DNA of 64,000 nucleotides, from the NCBI RefSeq assembly GCF_003048615.2, contig NZ_CP049263.1:434001-498000 (forward strand), written 5' to 3'. Shown here one piece after another: positions 55,477 through 64,000 of this stretch. Source of the stretch: Campylobacter concisus (lineage in GTDB: Bacteria; Campylobacterota; Campylobacteria; Campylobacterales; Campylobacteraceae). The position numbers were made by a program, and so were the translations under genes. The notes below the pieces were generated by a model. That model saw nothing but the letters and a program-made list of their open reading frames with translations, was not told the origin of the DNA and searched no databases. Each line of letters opens with the position of its first letter. The first letter of the stretch is position 1.

Positions 55477-56864
55477 TGGCTGGTTTGATAATGTTTATAG
55501 CCGCACTATTGATGCTTGGCATTGGCTTTCCAGTGGCATTTACCTTTGGTGCGGTCGCGATGATATTTGGCATGGTTGGCAGCGTTGTAGAGAGCCTTAG
55601 CGATGGCGACGGGCTACTTGGCAGTATAGAAGTATTTAAAGATATGTTTAACTTCATGCCATATAGGATTTTCTCTATCATGGAGAGTAGAATTTTCATA
55701 GCAGTTCCACTCTTTGTCTTTATGGGCGTCGTGCTTCAAAAGTCAAAGCTAGCTGAGAGACTACTTGAGAGCATGGGTATGCTATTTGGAGAAATCAGAG
55801 GCGGTATCGCTATTAGCACCATTTTGGTTGGCGCGCTTCTTGCAGCATCAACTGGCGTCGTAGGAGCTAGCGTCGTTGCTATGGGCGTTATAAGCTTACC
55901 TGTAATGCTAAAGTATAAATACGACCAATCCCTTGGTTGTGGCACGATATGCGCTGCTGGTACGCTTGGTCAGATCATCCCTCCCTCTATCGTGCTTATC
56001 ATCTTGGGCGATATCTTTTCAGTGCCAGTTGGCGAGCTTTTTCACCAAGCTGTTGTGCCAGGACTTACGTTGGTTGGGGTTTATATAGTTTATATTTTGA
56101 TAGTTGCTTATCTTAAACCAGAGGTCGCTCCTATTGTAAAAGATGAGAGCGGCGTTAGTAAATTTAAGCAGATCGTTAGAGCGCTAATTGCGATCTTTCC
56201 TCCACTTTTACTAGTTATTTGTGTGCTTGGCTCTATCTTTGCAGGTATCGCTACACCAACTGAAAGCTCAGCATTTGGCTGCGTGGGTGCTATCATCCTG
56301 GCAATGTTTTATAGGACATTTTCATTTTCTATGATGAAAGAGGCTTTGGCTGAGAGCGTGAAAACTACAGCTCTAGTCTTTGCCATACTTGTTGGCGCGA
56401 CTGCCTTTTCTATGGTCTTTAGCTACACTGGAGGCGATGAGATAGTTGAAAATTTCATGACAAATTTACCAGGCGAGAAGTGGGGCTTTATCATCTTTAG
56501 TATGGCTGTTATCTTTGTGCTTGGCTTTTTTATCGATTTTGTTGAAATTTCATATATCGTGCTTCCTATCTTGGTGCCAATCGCCGCAAAACTAGGCATA
56601 AATCCAGTCTATCTAGCGATCCTAGTTGCTATGAATTTACAAACTTCATTCTTGACGCCGCCATTTGGATTTAGTCTATTTTTCTTAAGATCAGTCGCAC
56701 CTGCTGAGATAAAAACAGCTGCTATTTATAAAGGCGTGGTGCCTTACATCATCATCCAAGTAGCAGTTTTAGTCTTTTTCTGCGTATTTTTAATGGAGAT
56801 AAAGCCGGTGCTAGATGCGAGCCACGGCGGATTATTTAACTTCTTACTCTCACTTTTTAAATGA
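55476..56864 (+). CDS. TRAP transporter large membrane subunit (DctM)
   Basis: A 462-residue polytopic protein of the DctM family, catalysing Na+-driven organic acid uptake. VGALLAASTGVVGASVVAMG, GTLGQIIPPSIVLIILGDIF and ATPTESSAFGCVGAI are family landmarks. A binding protein is absent before or after it. It is the last gene of the NSS/TRAP operon, with a terminator-like hairpin at 56903. Confidence 0.93.
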   Translation: MAGLIMFIAALLMLGIGFPVAFTFGAVAMIFGMVGSVVESLSDGDGLLGSIEVFKDMFNFMPYRIFSIMESRIFIAVPLFVFMGVVLQKSKLAERLLESMGMLFGEIRGGIAISTILVGALLAASTGVVGASVVAMGVISLPVMLKYKYDQSLGCGTICAAGTLGQIIPPSIVLIILGDIFSVPVGELFHQAVVPGLTLVGVYIVYILIVAYLKPEVAPIVKDESGVSKFKQIVRALIAIFPPLLLVICVLGSIFAGIATPTESSAFGCVGAIILAMFYRTFSFSMMKEALAESVKTTALVFAILVGATAFSMVFSYTGGDEIVENFMTNLPGEKWGFIIFSMAVIFVLGFFIDFVEISYIVLPILVPIAAKLGINPVYLAILVAMNLQTSFLTPPFGFSLFFLRSVAPAEIKTAAIYKGVVPYIIIQVAVLVFFCVFLMEIKPVLDASHGGLFNFLLSLFK

Positions 56865-56902
56865 TATAAAAGTTTTTGGTTGTAAAATACCAAAAGCAAG
56901 CG

Positions 56903-56943
56903 AAATGGCTAATTTGAGTTTCTGCCCAACTTAGCCATTTTTT
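56903..56943 (+). terminator. Hairpin between dctM and pycB
   Basis: A 10-bp perfect stem (AAATGGCTAA at 56903-56912 and TTAGCCATTT at 56931-56940) with an 18-base loop is followed by TTT. It probably ends the NSS/TRAP transcript. A TAAAAT element at 56883-56888 lies before it, so if that is a promoter the hairpin would sit in the pycB leader. Confidence 0.7.
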
Positions 56944-56986
56944 ATGACCGCTTTTTAGTAAATTTATAAATTTAATGAGGTGAAAT

Positions 56987-58789
56987 ATGGCAAAGAAATT
57001 TATCGATGTTATGGATACGACCTTTAGAGATGGCTTTCAGTCGGTTTATGGCGCTAGAGTGCTTATGAACGACTTTTTGCCCGCGCTTGAAGCAGCCAAA
57101 GAGGCTGGCATAGAGCATTTTGAATTTGGCGGAGGAGCGAGATTTCAAAGCCTTTATTTTTACCTAAATGAAGACGCTTTTGCGATGATGGATAAATTTA
57201 GAAGCATTGTAGGACCAAAAGCAAACCTTCAAACCCTAAGCAGGGGCGTAAATACCGTCACACTTGACACCGGTAGCCGCGAGCTGATCGACCTTCACGC
57301 AAAACTTTTCAAAAAACACGGAACTACTACTATTAGAAATTTTGACGCACTAAATGATGTTGAAAATTTAAAATATTCAGGCGAAAGGATCGCTCATCAT
57401 GGGCTAAAACACGAAGTTGTCGTTACTATGATGGACCTGCCAAGTGGCTGTGTGGGAGCTCATGACGTTAAATTTTATGAGAAAATTTTAAGAGAAATTT
57501 TAGATGCAAATATCCCTTATCACAGCGTTTGCTTTAAAGATGCAAGTGGCACAAGCAGCCCACAAAAGGTCTATGAAACTATAAAAATGGCTAGAAAGCT
57601 ACTCCCAGAAAAAACTCATATCAGACTTCACACACATGAAACCGCAGGCGTAAGTGTAGCTTGCTATCTTGCAGCGCTTGAGGCTGGTGTTGATGGCATA
57701 GATCTAGCCGCAAGCCCAGTAAGTGGTGGTACAAGTCAGCCAGATATCCTAACCATGCTTCACGCAGTAAAAGGCAAAAACTACGATCTTGGCGGACTTG
57801 ACGTGGAGAAAATTTTAAAATACGAAAGCGTTTTGAATGATTGTTTAAAAGAGTATTTCTTACCGCCTGAAGCTGTGCAAGTAAGCCCGCTCATACCATT
57901 TTCACCGATGCCTGGTGGCGCGCTCACCGCAAATACCCAGATGATGAGAGATAACAACATCTTAGATAAATTCCCAGAAGTCATCCTTGCTATGCGCGAA
58001 GTGGTGCAAAAGGGCGGATACGGCACTTCAGTAACCCCTGTTAGTCAGTTTTACTTTCAACAAGCATTTAATAATGTAATGTTTGGCAAGTGGAAAAAGA
58101 TCGCTGAGGGATACGGCAAAATGGTGCTTGGCTATTTTGGCAAGACCCCAGTTGCACCTGATAAAGAGATCATTAAGCTTGCTAGCGAGCAGCTAGGACT
58201 AAAACCAACTACAAAACACGCAGTTGATATAGCTGATAAAGATGAGAGCAAGTCGCTTGCACATGTAAAAGAAATTTTAAAACAAAATAAGATCAAAGTT
58301 ACCGAAGAAAACGTCTTTATAGCAGCAGCTTGTAAAGAAAAGGGCATCGCGTTCTTAAAAGGCGAAGCCAAAGTAAATGTAAGAAAAATCGATCCAAATG
58401 CCAAAGCAAACGAGGGCAGACAAACTCAAAGTGGCAGATATAGCGTCGTCGTAAATGGTAGTCGCTACAATGTCGAAGTAAGCGAAGGTTTTAACGACAG
58501 CATCCAAGTAAAATCAATCACTGAAGTTGAAGGCAAGAGCGTAAAAAATGCCAAAAGCGCAGTAGCAGGCGCAACAGAAAACGATATCGTCGCAAGCTTG
58601 CCAGGCGCTGTGCATAAAATTTTAGTTAGCGTAGGAGACCATGTCAAAAAAGGTCAGGCCATAGTCGTGCTTGAAGCGATGAAGATGGAGATAGAGGTTA
58701 AAGCTCCAAAAGATGGCATCATAGGCTCTATTGAGGTTAGCAAAGGTCAAAGTGTCGCAAACAATCAAGTGGTGGCTAAATTTAAATAA
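56987..58789 (+). CDS. pycB: Pyruvate carboxylase subunit B / oxaloacetate decarboxylase alpha
   Basis: A 600-residue biotin enzyme with an N-terminal HMGL-like carboxyltransferase domain (DTTFRDGFQSVYG, then PYHSVCFKDASG and HTHETAG), a middle conserved domain, and a C-terminal biotinyl domain with EAMKME (biotin on Lys566). In C. jejuni the homologue works with PycA to make oxaloacetate from pyruvate. PycA, or the OadB/OadG sodium pump, is not in this window, so the direction is not certain. It lies next to pckA, which consumes oxaloacetate. Confidence 0.92.
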   Translation: MAKKFIDVMDTTFRDGFQSVYGARVLMNDFLPALEAAKEAGIEHFEFGGGARFQSLYFYLNEDAFAMMDKFRSIVGPKANLQTLSRGVNTVTLDTGSRELIDLHAKLFKKHGTTTIRNFDALNDVENLKYSGERIAHHGLKHEVVVTMMDLPSGCVGAHDVKFYEKILREILDANIPYHSVCFKDASGTSSPQKVYETIKMARKLLPEKTHIRLHTHETAGVSVACYLAALEAGVDGIDLAASPVSGGTSQPDILTMLHAVKGKNYDLGGLDVEKILKYESVLNDCLKEYFLPPEAVQVSPLIPFSPMPGGALTANTQMMRDNNILDKFPEVILAMREVVQKGGYGTSVTPVSQFYFQQAFNNVMFGKWKKIAEGYGKMVLGYFGKTPVAPDKEIIKLASEQLGLKPTTKHAVDIADKDESKSLAHVKEILKQNKIKVTEENVFIAAACKEKGIAFLKGEAKVNVRKIDPNAKANEGRQTQSGRYSVVVNGSRYNVEVSEGFNDSIQVKSITEVEGKSVKNAKSAVAGATENDIVASLPGAVHKILVSVGDHVKKGQAIVVLEAMKMEIEVKAPKDGIIGSIEVSKGQSVANNQVVAKFK

Positions 58790-58893
58790 ATTTTGCCACT
58801 TTTAAAAAGATAGTGTTAAGCGAAATTTGATTAACATTTTGATGACTTTTAGGTCAGAATTTATAAAGAAACGAAAATTTAAAAGGAAACAAC

Positions 58894-60471
58894 ATGATAA
58901 ATAAACTAGACGAGCTAGGTCTAAAAGAGATCAAAAAGATAAATCACAATCTAAGCTACGACGAGCTTTTTGAGCTTGAAAAGGCAAACAACGAGGGCAG
59001 AGTCTCAAGTAACGGCACATTTATGGTTGATACCGGCATTTTTACAGGTAGAAGCCCAAAAGATAAGTACTTTGTCAAGCAAGATCCAAGCCAAAAATAC
59101 ATCGCTTGGGGCAAGATAAATCAGCCTATCACAAAAGAGCTTTTTGACAAGCTTCTTAAAAAAGCAAAAGATCAGCTAAGTGGTAAAGAAATTTTCATCC
59201 AAGATGCATTTTGTGGAGCTAGCAAAAAGAGCCAAAAATCAGTCCGCTTTGTCACTGAAGTAGCGTGGCAAGCGCACTTTGTAAAAAATATGTTCATCCG
59301 CCCAAGTGAAGCGGAGCTGGCTAAATTTGAGCCTGATTTTGTAGTATATAACGCTTGCAAGACAAAAAATGAGGACTACAAGGCTGACGGGTTAAATTCA
59401 GAGGTCTTTGTCATCTTTAACGTCGAGGAAAATGTCGCGGTGATCGGCGGCACATGGTATGGCGGCGAGATGAAAAAGGGCATTTTTTCTATGATGAACT
59501 ACTGGTTGCCACTTGAGGGCAAGCTAAGTATGCACTGCTCTGCAAACGTAGGCGAGAAGGGCGATACAGCGCTATTTTTTGGCCTATCTGGTACTGGTAA
59601 AACGACACTTTCAACCGATCCAAAACGCAAACTAATAGGCGATGACGAGCACGGCTGGGACGATGATGGGGTGTTTAACTTTGAGGGTGGCTGCTACGCA
59701 AAATGTATCAACCTTGATCCAAGCAGCGAGCCAGAAATTTACGCAGCGATCAGGCGTGATGCGCTACTTGAAAACGTTGTGGCTGACGAAAATGGCGTGG
59801 TTGATTATAAAGATGGCTCAAAGACTGAAAACACACGCGTGAGCTATCCGATCTATCACATCGACAACTACGAGCCAAGCTCAAGCGCTGGCCATCCAAA
59901 AAACATCATCTTTTTAAGTGCTGACGCTTTTGGCGTGCTTCCTCCAGTTGCAAAGCTTACAAAAGAGCAGGCGATGTATTATTTTTTAAGTGGCTACACA
60001 GCAAAAGTTGCTGGCACAGAGCGCGGTATAACTGAGCCTATCGCTACTTTTAGCGCTTGCTTTGGCGAGCCATTTATGCCACTTCACCCAACCGTCTATG
60101 CAAAACTGCTTGGCGAGAAGATCGATAAACACGGCGTTAATGTCTATCTTGTAAATACAGGCTGGAGCGGCGGTGCTTACGGCGTTGGCAAGCGTATGAG
60201 CATAAAAGCAACACGTGCTTGCATAAATGCGATCCTTGATGGCAGCATCACAAAATGCGAATTTGAAAATTTTGATAAATTTAACTTCGCTATCCCAAAA
60301 GAGCTTGATGGTGTAGAGACAAAACTGCTAAATCCTATAAACACATGGACACATCCAGCTGAGTACAATATTTCACGCGACAAGCTTGCTAAAATGTTTG
60401 TTGAAAATTTCAAACGCTATGAAGATGTAAAAGAGGGCGTTGAGTACGCAAAAGCTGGCCCAACAGCTTAA
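58894..60471 (+). CDS. pckA: Phosphoenolpyruvate carboxykinase (ATP)
   Basis: Converts oxaloacetate and ATP to PEP for gluconeogenesis, essential for growth on amino and organic acids. The 525-residue protein has the kinase motif [10 protein letters not shown] at residues 230-239 and the metal/substrate-binding [13 protein letters not shown]. The start [19 protein letters not shown] is normal. A strong terminator follows. Together with pycB it links pyruvate to PEP. Confidence 0.97.
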   Translation: MINKLDELGLKEIKKINHNLSYDELFELEKANNEGRVSSNGTFMVDTGIFTGRSPKDKYFVKQDPSQKYIAWGKINQPITKELFDKLLKKAKDQLSGKEIFIQDAFCGASKKSQKSVRFVTEVAWQAHFVKNMFIRPSEAELAKFEPDFVVYNACKTKNEDYKADGLNSEVFVIFNVEENVAVIGGTWYGGEMKKGIFSMMNYWLPLEGKLSMHCSANVGEKGDTALFFGLSGTGKTTLSTDPKRKLIGDDEHGWDDDGVFNFEGGCYAKCINLDPSSEPEIYAAIRRDALLENVVADENGVVDYKDGSKTENTRVSYPIYHIDNYEPSSSAGHPKNIIFLSADAFGVLPPVAKLTKEQAMYYFLSGYTAKVAGTERGITEPIATFSACFGEPFMPLHPTVYAKLLGEKIDKHGVNVYLVNTGWSGGAYGVGKRMSIKATRACINAILDGSITKCEFENFDKFNFAIPKELDGVETKLLNPINTWTHPAEYNISRDKLAKMFVENFKRYEDVKEGVEYAKAGPTA

Positions 60472-60476
60472 TTTAT

Positions 60477-60508
60477 AGCCTTGCGGGAACTTGCCTGCAA
60501 GGCTTTTT
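60477..60508 (+). terminator. Rho-independent terminator after pckA
   Basis: AGCCTTGC and GCAAGGCT form an 8-bp stem with a 12-base loop, followed by TTTT. It ends the pckA transcript. Confidence 0.9.
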
Positions 60509-60514
60509 AAATTT

Positions 60515-60982
60515 AAACTATCAAATAGTAAAAATTTTAGAGCTATAAAATATAGCTCTTTTTCAAATTTCTAATATAAAATTTAAAACATTTTGCAAAA
60601 TAGCTCGGTCAAATTTAACGAGACTTTCTAAAACTTTTTCATCAAAAAAATTACTCTTTATAAGCCTGAAAAATTTAATCGCCTGACATCAGAAATTTTA
60701 ATACAAGTGGTCCTTTGTAGCTAGAGCTAAAATTTAGTCAAAATGCACCAGTTAAATTTAATGCAAAATAATCTATTTCACTAGACTTTCTAAAGCTTCT
60801 CGCTATAAAACCACACTTATTAAGCAGCTCTAAAAATCACCCATTAGATATCAAAAATTTTTAATATAAGCAATCTTTGTAGCTAGAGCTAAAATTTAGC
60901 CAGAACACTCCAGCTAAATTTGATATCAAATTTCTACTATAAAAGTCGCTGTTGTATTTAGTGTAAGTTGTAGTTAAAACAA
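60515..60982. other. Non-coding, very AT-rich stretch with a decayed repeat
   Basis: About 470 bases without a supportable gene on either strand. Its main content is the imperfect tandem duplication annotated separately. The rest is AAATTT-rich sequence. No promoter or RNA could be supported. Confidence 0.7.
60620..60922. repeat. Imperfect direct repeat, period about 162 bp
   Basis: Two units (about 60620-60760 and 60782-60922) share AGACTTTCTAAA near the start, an AAATTTTTAATA(C/T)AAG segment, a long identical core of TTTGTAGCTAGAGCTAAAATTTAG, and a CCAG(T/C)TAAATTT end. The offset is 162-163 bases at both ends. The middle has diverged. A third partial unit may precede it. Confidence 0.75.
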
Positions 60983-61010
60983 AAATTTAGCCAGGTATCT
61001 GGCTAAATTT
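60983..61010 (-). terminator. Strong terminator after the racemase gene
   Basis: A perfect 12-bp stem (AAATTTAGCCAG and CTGGCTAAATTT) with a 4-base loop is followed on the minus strand by TTTTTGTTTT. It directly follows the racemase stop. Confidence 0.9.
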
Positions 61011-61013
61011 ACA

Positions 61014-61706
61014 TCAAAATACTCTCTTTTCTAGTCCAAATTCTACGCCAGCTTTTGCTAGCTCAAATGTCGCATCTATAAATTTATACTCGCTGCTGAT
61101 AAATGGTAAAAATATCGGTATCTCGGTGCAACCTGCGATATAAACGTCAGCTTCAATATTTGAAAGCACTTCGTAAAATACTGGCACATACTCTTCTAGC
61201 TTGCCAGCTTTGACGCCTTTGTAGATGCACTCCATGATGACATCTTGCGTTTCTTTGCTAAAATCCACGCTCTTTAGCCCGCGCTCTTTTAAAATTTGAT
61301 CATAAACGCCAGCCTTTTTTGTGCCACTTGTTGCGATGACAGCGATATTTTTAGCGTGCGGATATTTCTTTTGCAAGGCATCTACTGTAACTTTTGCAAT
61401 GTGCAAAATTTTCACTCCAGCCTCTTTTTCGATGCTTGGAGCAAAGTAGTGAGCTGTGTTACAAGCCATTAGCATCGCCTCGCATCCTGCATTTTTTAAA
61501 AGTTTAGCACTTTGAATCAGCTTTGGAAGCGGACTTTCTCCCTCACCCATGATAAATTTTGTCCTATCTTCTATCTGTGCGTATGAGTCGATAACGATGT
61601 GTAGGTGCTCTTGATCGCAAGTTGCTGGGGTTATATCGATGATCTTCTTGTATAAATCAGCCGTGGCAAGTGGTCCCATGCCGCCTATGATGCCTAATGT
61701 CTTCAT
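61014..61706 (-). CDS. Aspartate/glutamate racemase family protein
   Basis: A 230-residue PLP-independent amino acid racemase. The two catalytic cysteines are visible in MACNTAHY (Cys82) and AGCTEIP (Cys193). The N-terminus TLGIIGGMGPLATADLYKKI is typical of aspartate racemase. It is more like aspartate racemase than the cell-wall glutamate racemase MurI. AGGAG stands 7 bases before the ATG. It neighbours a dicarboxylate/amino-acid symporter, so a link to aspartate metabolism is plausible. Confidence 0.88.
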   Translation of the reverse strand: MKTLGIIGGMGPLATADLYKKIIDITPATCDQEHLHIVIDSYAQIEDRTKFIMGEGESPLPKLIQSAKLLKNAGCEAMLMACNTAHYFAPSIEKEAGVKILHIAKVTVDALQKKYPHAKNIAVIATSGTKKAGVYDQILKERGLKSVDFSKETQDVIMECIYKGVKAGKLEEYVPVFYEVLSNIEADVYIAGCTEIPIFLPFISSEYKFIDATFELAKAGVEFGLEKRVF

Positions 61707-61841
61707 AACTCCTCCAAATTAAAATTTTCAATAATTATAATATTAGTTTCTATATTTAAAAATAAAATTTCTAAATTTTCATTGGGTATTGTAAAAATAG
61801 GGGGTAAGCACTTTAAGTTTTGAAGTAAATTTTAAGATAAA

Positions 61842-61860
61842 AAGGGGCGATTTGCCCCTT
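61842..61860 (-). terminator. Terminator after the DAACS symporter
   Basis: On the minus strand AAGGGGC-AAATC-GCCCCTT is followed by TTTATC. It lies 12 bases behind the stop. Confidence 0.88.
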
Positions 61861-61871
61861 AAAAAATTCTA

Positions 61872-63227
61872 TTATGAGTGGAAGTGAAATTCGTCTGGAT
61901 GATCTAGTGCGTATCTAAATTTCTCCATATCGACCTTTTTATCCCAGATAGATACGATCATGCAGCCAACGGCATTACCGCAAAGGTTACCAACAGCACG
62001 CATCTCTGACATAAATTTATCAACGCCAAGTAGCACAGCCACGGTGACGACTGGTATGCCAGTGCTTGGGAGTGCGCTTAGTGTGCCAGCAAGGACGACA
62101 AAGCCAGATCCTGTAACGCCAACCGCGCCTTTACTTGTGATCATTAGCACGATTAAAATGCTTATTAGGTGCTCAAAGCTTAGCGGGATATTAAAGGCTT
62201 GCGCTAAGAAGATGACGCTTAAGCTTAGATAGATGTTGGTGCAGTCAAGGTTAAATGAGTAGCCAGTTGGGATGATAAGGCCAACTGCGCCTCTATTTAT
62301 GCCAGCTGCTTCTAGCTTTTGCATAAGTGGTGCAAGAGCTGTCTCGCTCGAGCTTGTCGCAAAAACGACCAAGACCTCTTTTGAGATAAAGCGCATAAAT
62401 TTAAAGACATTGACTTTAGCAAAGTAGCAAATGACACCAAGCACGACAAAGATGAAAAAGCAGCTTGCAAGCGCCATAACTACAAGAAGCTCCATCATGC
62501 CAAGAAGCGTTCCGATGCCAAATTTACCAATCAAGTAAGCCATCGCTGAAAAGGCCGCCACTGGGCTAAATAACATAAGCCAAGTAAGAAGCTTTAAGAC
62601 GTAGTGCTGGATAAATTCAAGCGGTTTTAGACAAGCTTGCTTTTTATCATGAGCAAGTAGCGAAAGCACGATGGCAACGACTATCGCCATGAAAAGCACT
62701 TGAAGTGTGTTTGATTTTATAAATGGATCAAGTATATGCACGTAAGGGAAGATGTCATCCACTGGCACAGCGCCTCTTAAAAGATGAAGCGTATGTACTA
62801 AAAAGCCGCTATTTGCGTCCATGTTGCCAGCTTGAGATGTAAATTTAGCCACACTTGAGGCGTCAAGCTGGGTGTAGTCAAGGTTCATGCCATGTCCTGG
62901 ACGAAGCGTCTCGCCAAAGATGATACCAACAGCAAGAGCAAGCGTGCTAACTATCTCAAAGTAGATAAATGCCTTAAGCCCGATGGTGCCAAGATCTTTT
63001 AGGCTCTCAAGTCCGACGATGCCTGAGACGATTGTTAAAAAGATGATAGGGCCGATTAAAATTTTAAGGGCTTTTATAAAATAATCAATACCTGGCTTGC
63101 TCGCTATGCCAAGCTCAGGTGCGACCATACCGACGATAACACCGCCAACTATACCTATCACGACCCAAATGGCGAGATTGGTAAATAGCCTCACAAAGAG
63201 ACTTTTTTGCGTTTTTGCACTATCCAT
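61872..63227 (-). CDS. DAACS-family dicarboxylate/amino acid:cation symporter
   Basis: A 451-residue membrane protein of the DctA/GltP family, which takes up C4-dicarboxylates, aspartate or glutamate with Na+ or H+. The hairpin motif SSSETALAPLMQKLEAAG and PTGYSFNLDCTNIYLSL are conserved, the latter having Cys where the family normally has Gly (LDGT). About 8 membrane helices plus two re-entrant loops are visible. It has a terminator behind it and lies 11 bases after the cyclophilin gene. Confidence 0.9.
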   Translation of the reverse strand: MDSAKTQKSLFVRLFTNLAIWVVIGIVGGVIVGMVAPELGIASKPGIDYFIKALKILIGPIIFLTIVSGIVGLESLKDLGTIGLKAFIYFEIVSTLALAVGIIFGETLRPGHGMNLDYTQLDASSVAKFTSQAGNMDANSGFLVHTLHLLRGAVPVDDIFPYVHILDPFIKSNTLQVLFMAIVVAIVLSLLAHDKKQACLKPLEFIQHYVLKLLTWLMLFSPVAAFSAMAYLIGKFGIGTLLGMMELLVVMALASCFFIFVVLGVICYFAKVNVFKFMRFISKEVLVVFATSSSETALAPLMQKLEAAGINRGAVGLIIPTGYSFNLDCTNIYLSLSVIFLAQAFNIPLSFEHLISILIVLMITSKGAVGVTGSGFVVLAGTLSALPSTGIPVVTVAVLLGVDKFMSEMRAVGNLCGNAVGCMIVSIWDKKVDMEKFRYALDHPDEFHFHS

Positions 63228-63238
63228 AAATTCCCCTT

Positions 63239-63733
63239 TTATAGGCTCTGCTTGATCTCTGCTGAGAGGATCTTGTCGCCTTGCCTGATAGCATCAAGTA
63301 CCTTTAAGCCCTCATCGTCAGCGCACTTTCCAAAGACTGTATGCACGCCGTCAAGATGAGGTTGCTTGCTGTGGCAGATGAAAAACTGCGATCCGCCAGT
63401 GTCGCGACCTGCGTGAGCCATGCTAAGGCTGCCACGCTCATGCTTTACCTTTTGATTATCGCATTCGCATTTTATCCTCCAGCCAGGACCACCTGTGCCT
63501 GTGCCATTTGGGCAGCCACCTTGGATGACGAAATTTGGTATAACTCTGTGAAAATTTAGGCCATTATAAAAGCCTGTTTTTATCAAATGGACAAAATTTG
63601 CAACAGCTTGCGGTGCATCCTCGGCAAAAAGCTCAAGTTTGATATCGCCTTTTTCTGTCTTTAAAACCGCAAATTTATCTTTTTTTAGTTCGTCTAAATT
63701 TATATCATAAACTTTTAACTCATCAAAACACAT
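63239..63733 (-). CDS. Cyclophilin-type peptidyl-prolyl isomerase
   Basis: A 164-residue cyclophilin without a signal peptide, so cytoplasmic. [20 protein letters not shown] and [19 protein letters not shown] are the active-site and signature segments. GGAG precedes the ATG, and its start is 11 bases from the stop of the YebC-family gene. Confidence 0.94.
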   Translation of the reverse strand: MCFDELKVYDINLDELKKDKFAVLKTEKGDIKLELFAEDAPQAVANFVHLIKTGFYNGLNFHRVIPNFVIQGGCPNGTGTGGPGWRIKCECDNQKVKHERGSLSMAHAGRDTGGSQFFICHSKQPHLDGVHTVFGKCADDEGLKVLDAIRQGDKILSAEIKQSL

Positions 63734-63744
63734 GTTGCTCCTTT

Positions 63745-64000
63745 TTACTCGATATTTGTATAAACTGCTTGGACGTCATCGTCGTCTTCTAGCTTGTCAA
63801 GAAGTCTCTCGACCTCAAGCATTTGCTCTTCATCTAGGCTCACGGTTTGATTTGGCAAGTACTGAAGTGAAGCTTTTTTAACTACTAAATTTAGCTTCTC
63901 TATGCCTTCATGAAGTGTGCCAAAATTTGCGTAATCGCCATAAACAAATAGCGCATTTTCGTCTTCTTCGATGTCGCTTAGTCCGTAATCAATCAGTTCA
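63745..64000 (-). CDS. YebC/PmpR (TACO1) family protein, C-terminal part
   Basis: The gene continues beyond the window. The last 84 codons are visible, ending [19 protein letters not shown], the usual end of YebC-family proteins (DDVQ-x-VY-x-N). Members act as transcription regulators or translation factors that ease ribosome stalling. It lies upstream of the cyclophilin and symporter genes, probably in one transcript. Confidence 0.9.
   Translation of the reverse strand, partial: ELIDYGLSDIEEDENALFVYGDYANFGTLHEGIEKLNLVVKKASLQYLPNQTVSLDEEQMLEVERLLDKLEDDDDVQAVYTNIE

Noticed and set aside
60620-60922. Repeats as a CRISPR array
   Set aside because: Only two long, diverged units, no short regular repeats with unique spacers, and no cas genes.

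Overview
The window is a gene-dense, AT-rich piece of an epsilonproteobacterial (Campylobacterota) chromosome. Its gene content and order fit the genus Campylobacter, most likely the C. concisus / C. curvus side. The evidence: a separate atpF'-atpF pair with an orphan atpE; birA-parA-parB directly before the ATP synthase genes; tolQRA-tolB-pal-cpoB directly after them; and the order bamA / tyrA / M23 peptidase / lpxC / tsaB / thrB / ylxR / infB / rbfA / rimP. From memory, much of this order (rplU-rpmA-obg-fmt-birA-parAB-atp-tol-slyD-fabD-pfs-ttcA, then dus-dksA-rlmH-accD and bamA through rimP, and atpE-transporters-pycB-pckA) matches the C. jejuni chromosome. Species assignment is inference. 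No rRNA, CRISPR, phage or insertion sequence was seen. One tRNA (Leu, GAG) is present.

Layout. 0-3.4 kb: end of a Dcu C4-dicarboxylate transporter, flhB, an unrecognised protein, and rplU-rpmA. 3.4-6.9 kb: a very AT-rich minus-strand block of two GT4-type glycosyltransferases flanking an O-antigen-ligase-like membrane protein, probably lipooligosaccharide assembly. 7-12.5 kb: obg, a secreted EF-hand protein, fmt, thiD, birA, parA, parB. 12.6-18.3 kb: ATP synthase (b', b, delta, alpha, gamma, beta, epsilon), running without a gap into the Tol-Pal envelope genes (18.3-22.9 kb). 23-26 kb: slyD, fabD, a nucleosidase and a ttcA-like gene.

26.1-31.6 kb is the accessory region of most interest. Three clear paralogues of the Cj0814-type flagellum-dependent secreted proteins, one divergent relative and one unrecognised partner sit together. 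The sequence shows sigma-54-type promoters in front of the three clear paralogues (two of them back to back between divergent genes) and a sigma-28-type promoter in front of the divergent one. This suggests a flagellar-regulon cassette of secreted effectors inserted between two otherwise conserved housekeeping blocks.

31.6-50.7 kb is mainly housekeeping: recO, dusB, a membrane protein, a DksA-like protein, rlmH, accD and bamA on the minus strand; tyrA, M23 peptidase, lpxC, tsaB (no canonical start codon), thrB, ylxR, infB, rbfA, rimP, fhs and ribD on the plus strand; then a ferritin-like/VIT1 membrane protein, tRNA-Leu and atpE on the minus strand. 50.9-60.5 kb is a transport and anaplerosis region: three tandem NSS-family sodium symporters, a TRAP DctQ-DctM pair without a binding protein, pycB/oadA and pckA. 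60.5-61.0 kb is non-coding and holds a decayed ~162-bp tandem duplication. The window ends on the minus strand with an Asp/Glu racemase, a DAACS dicarboxylate/amino-acid symporter, a cyclophilin and the C-terminus of a YebC-family protein.
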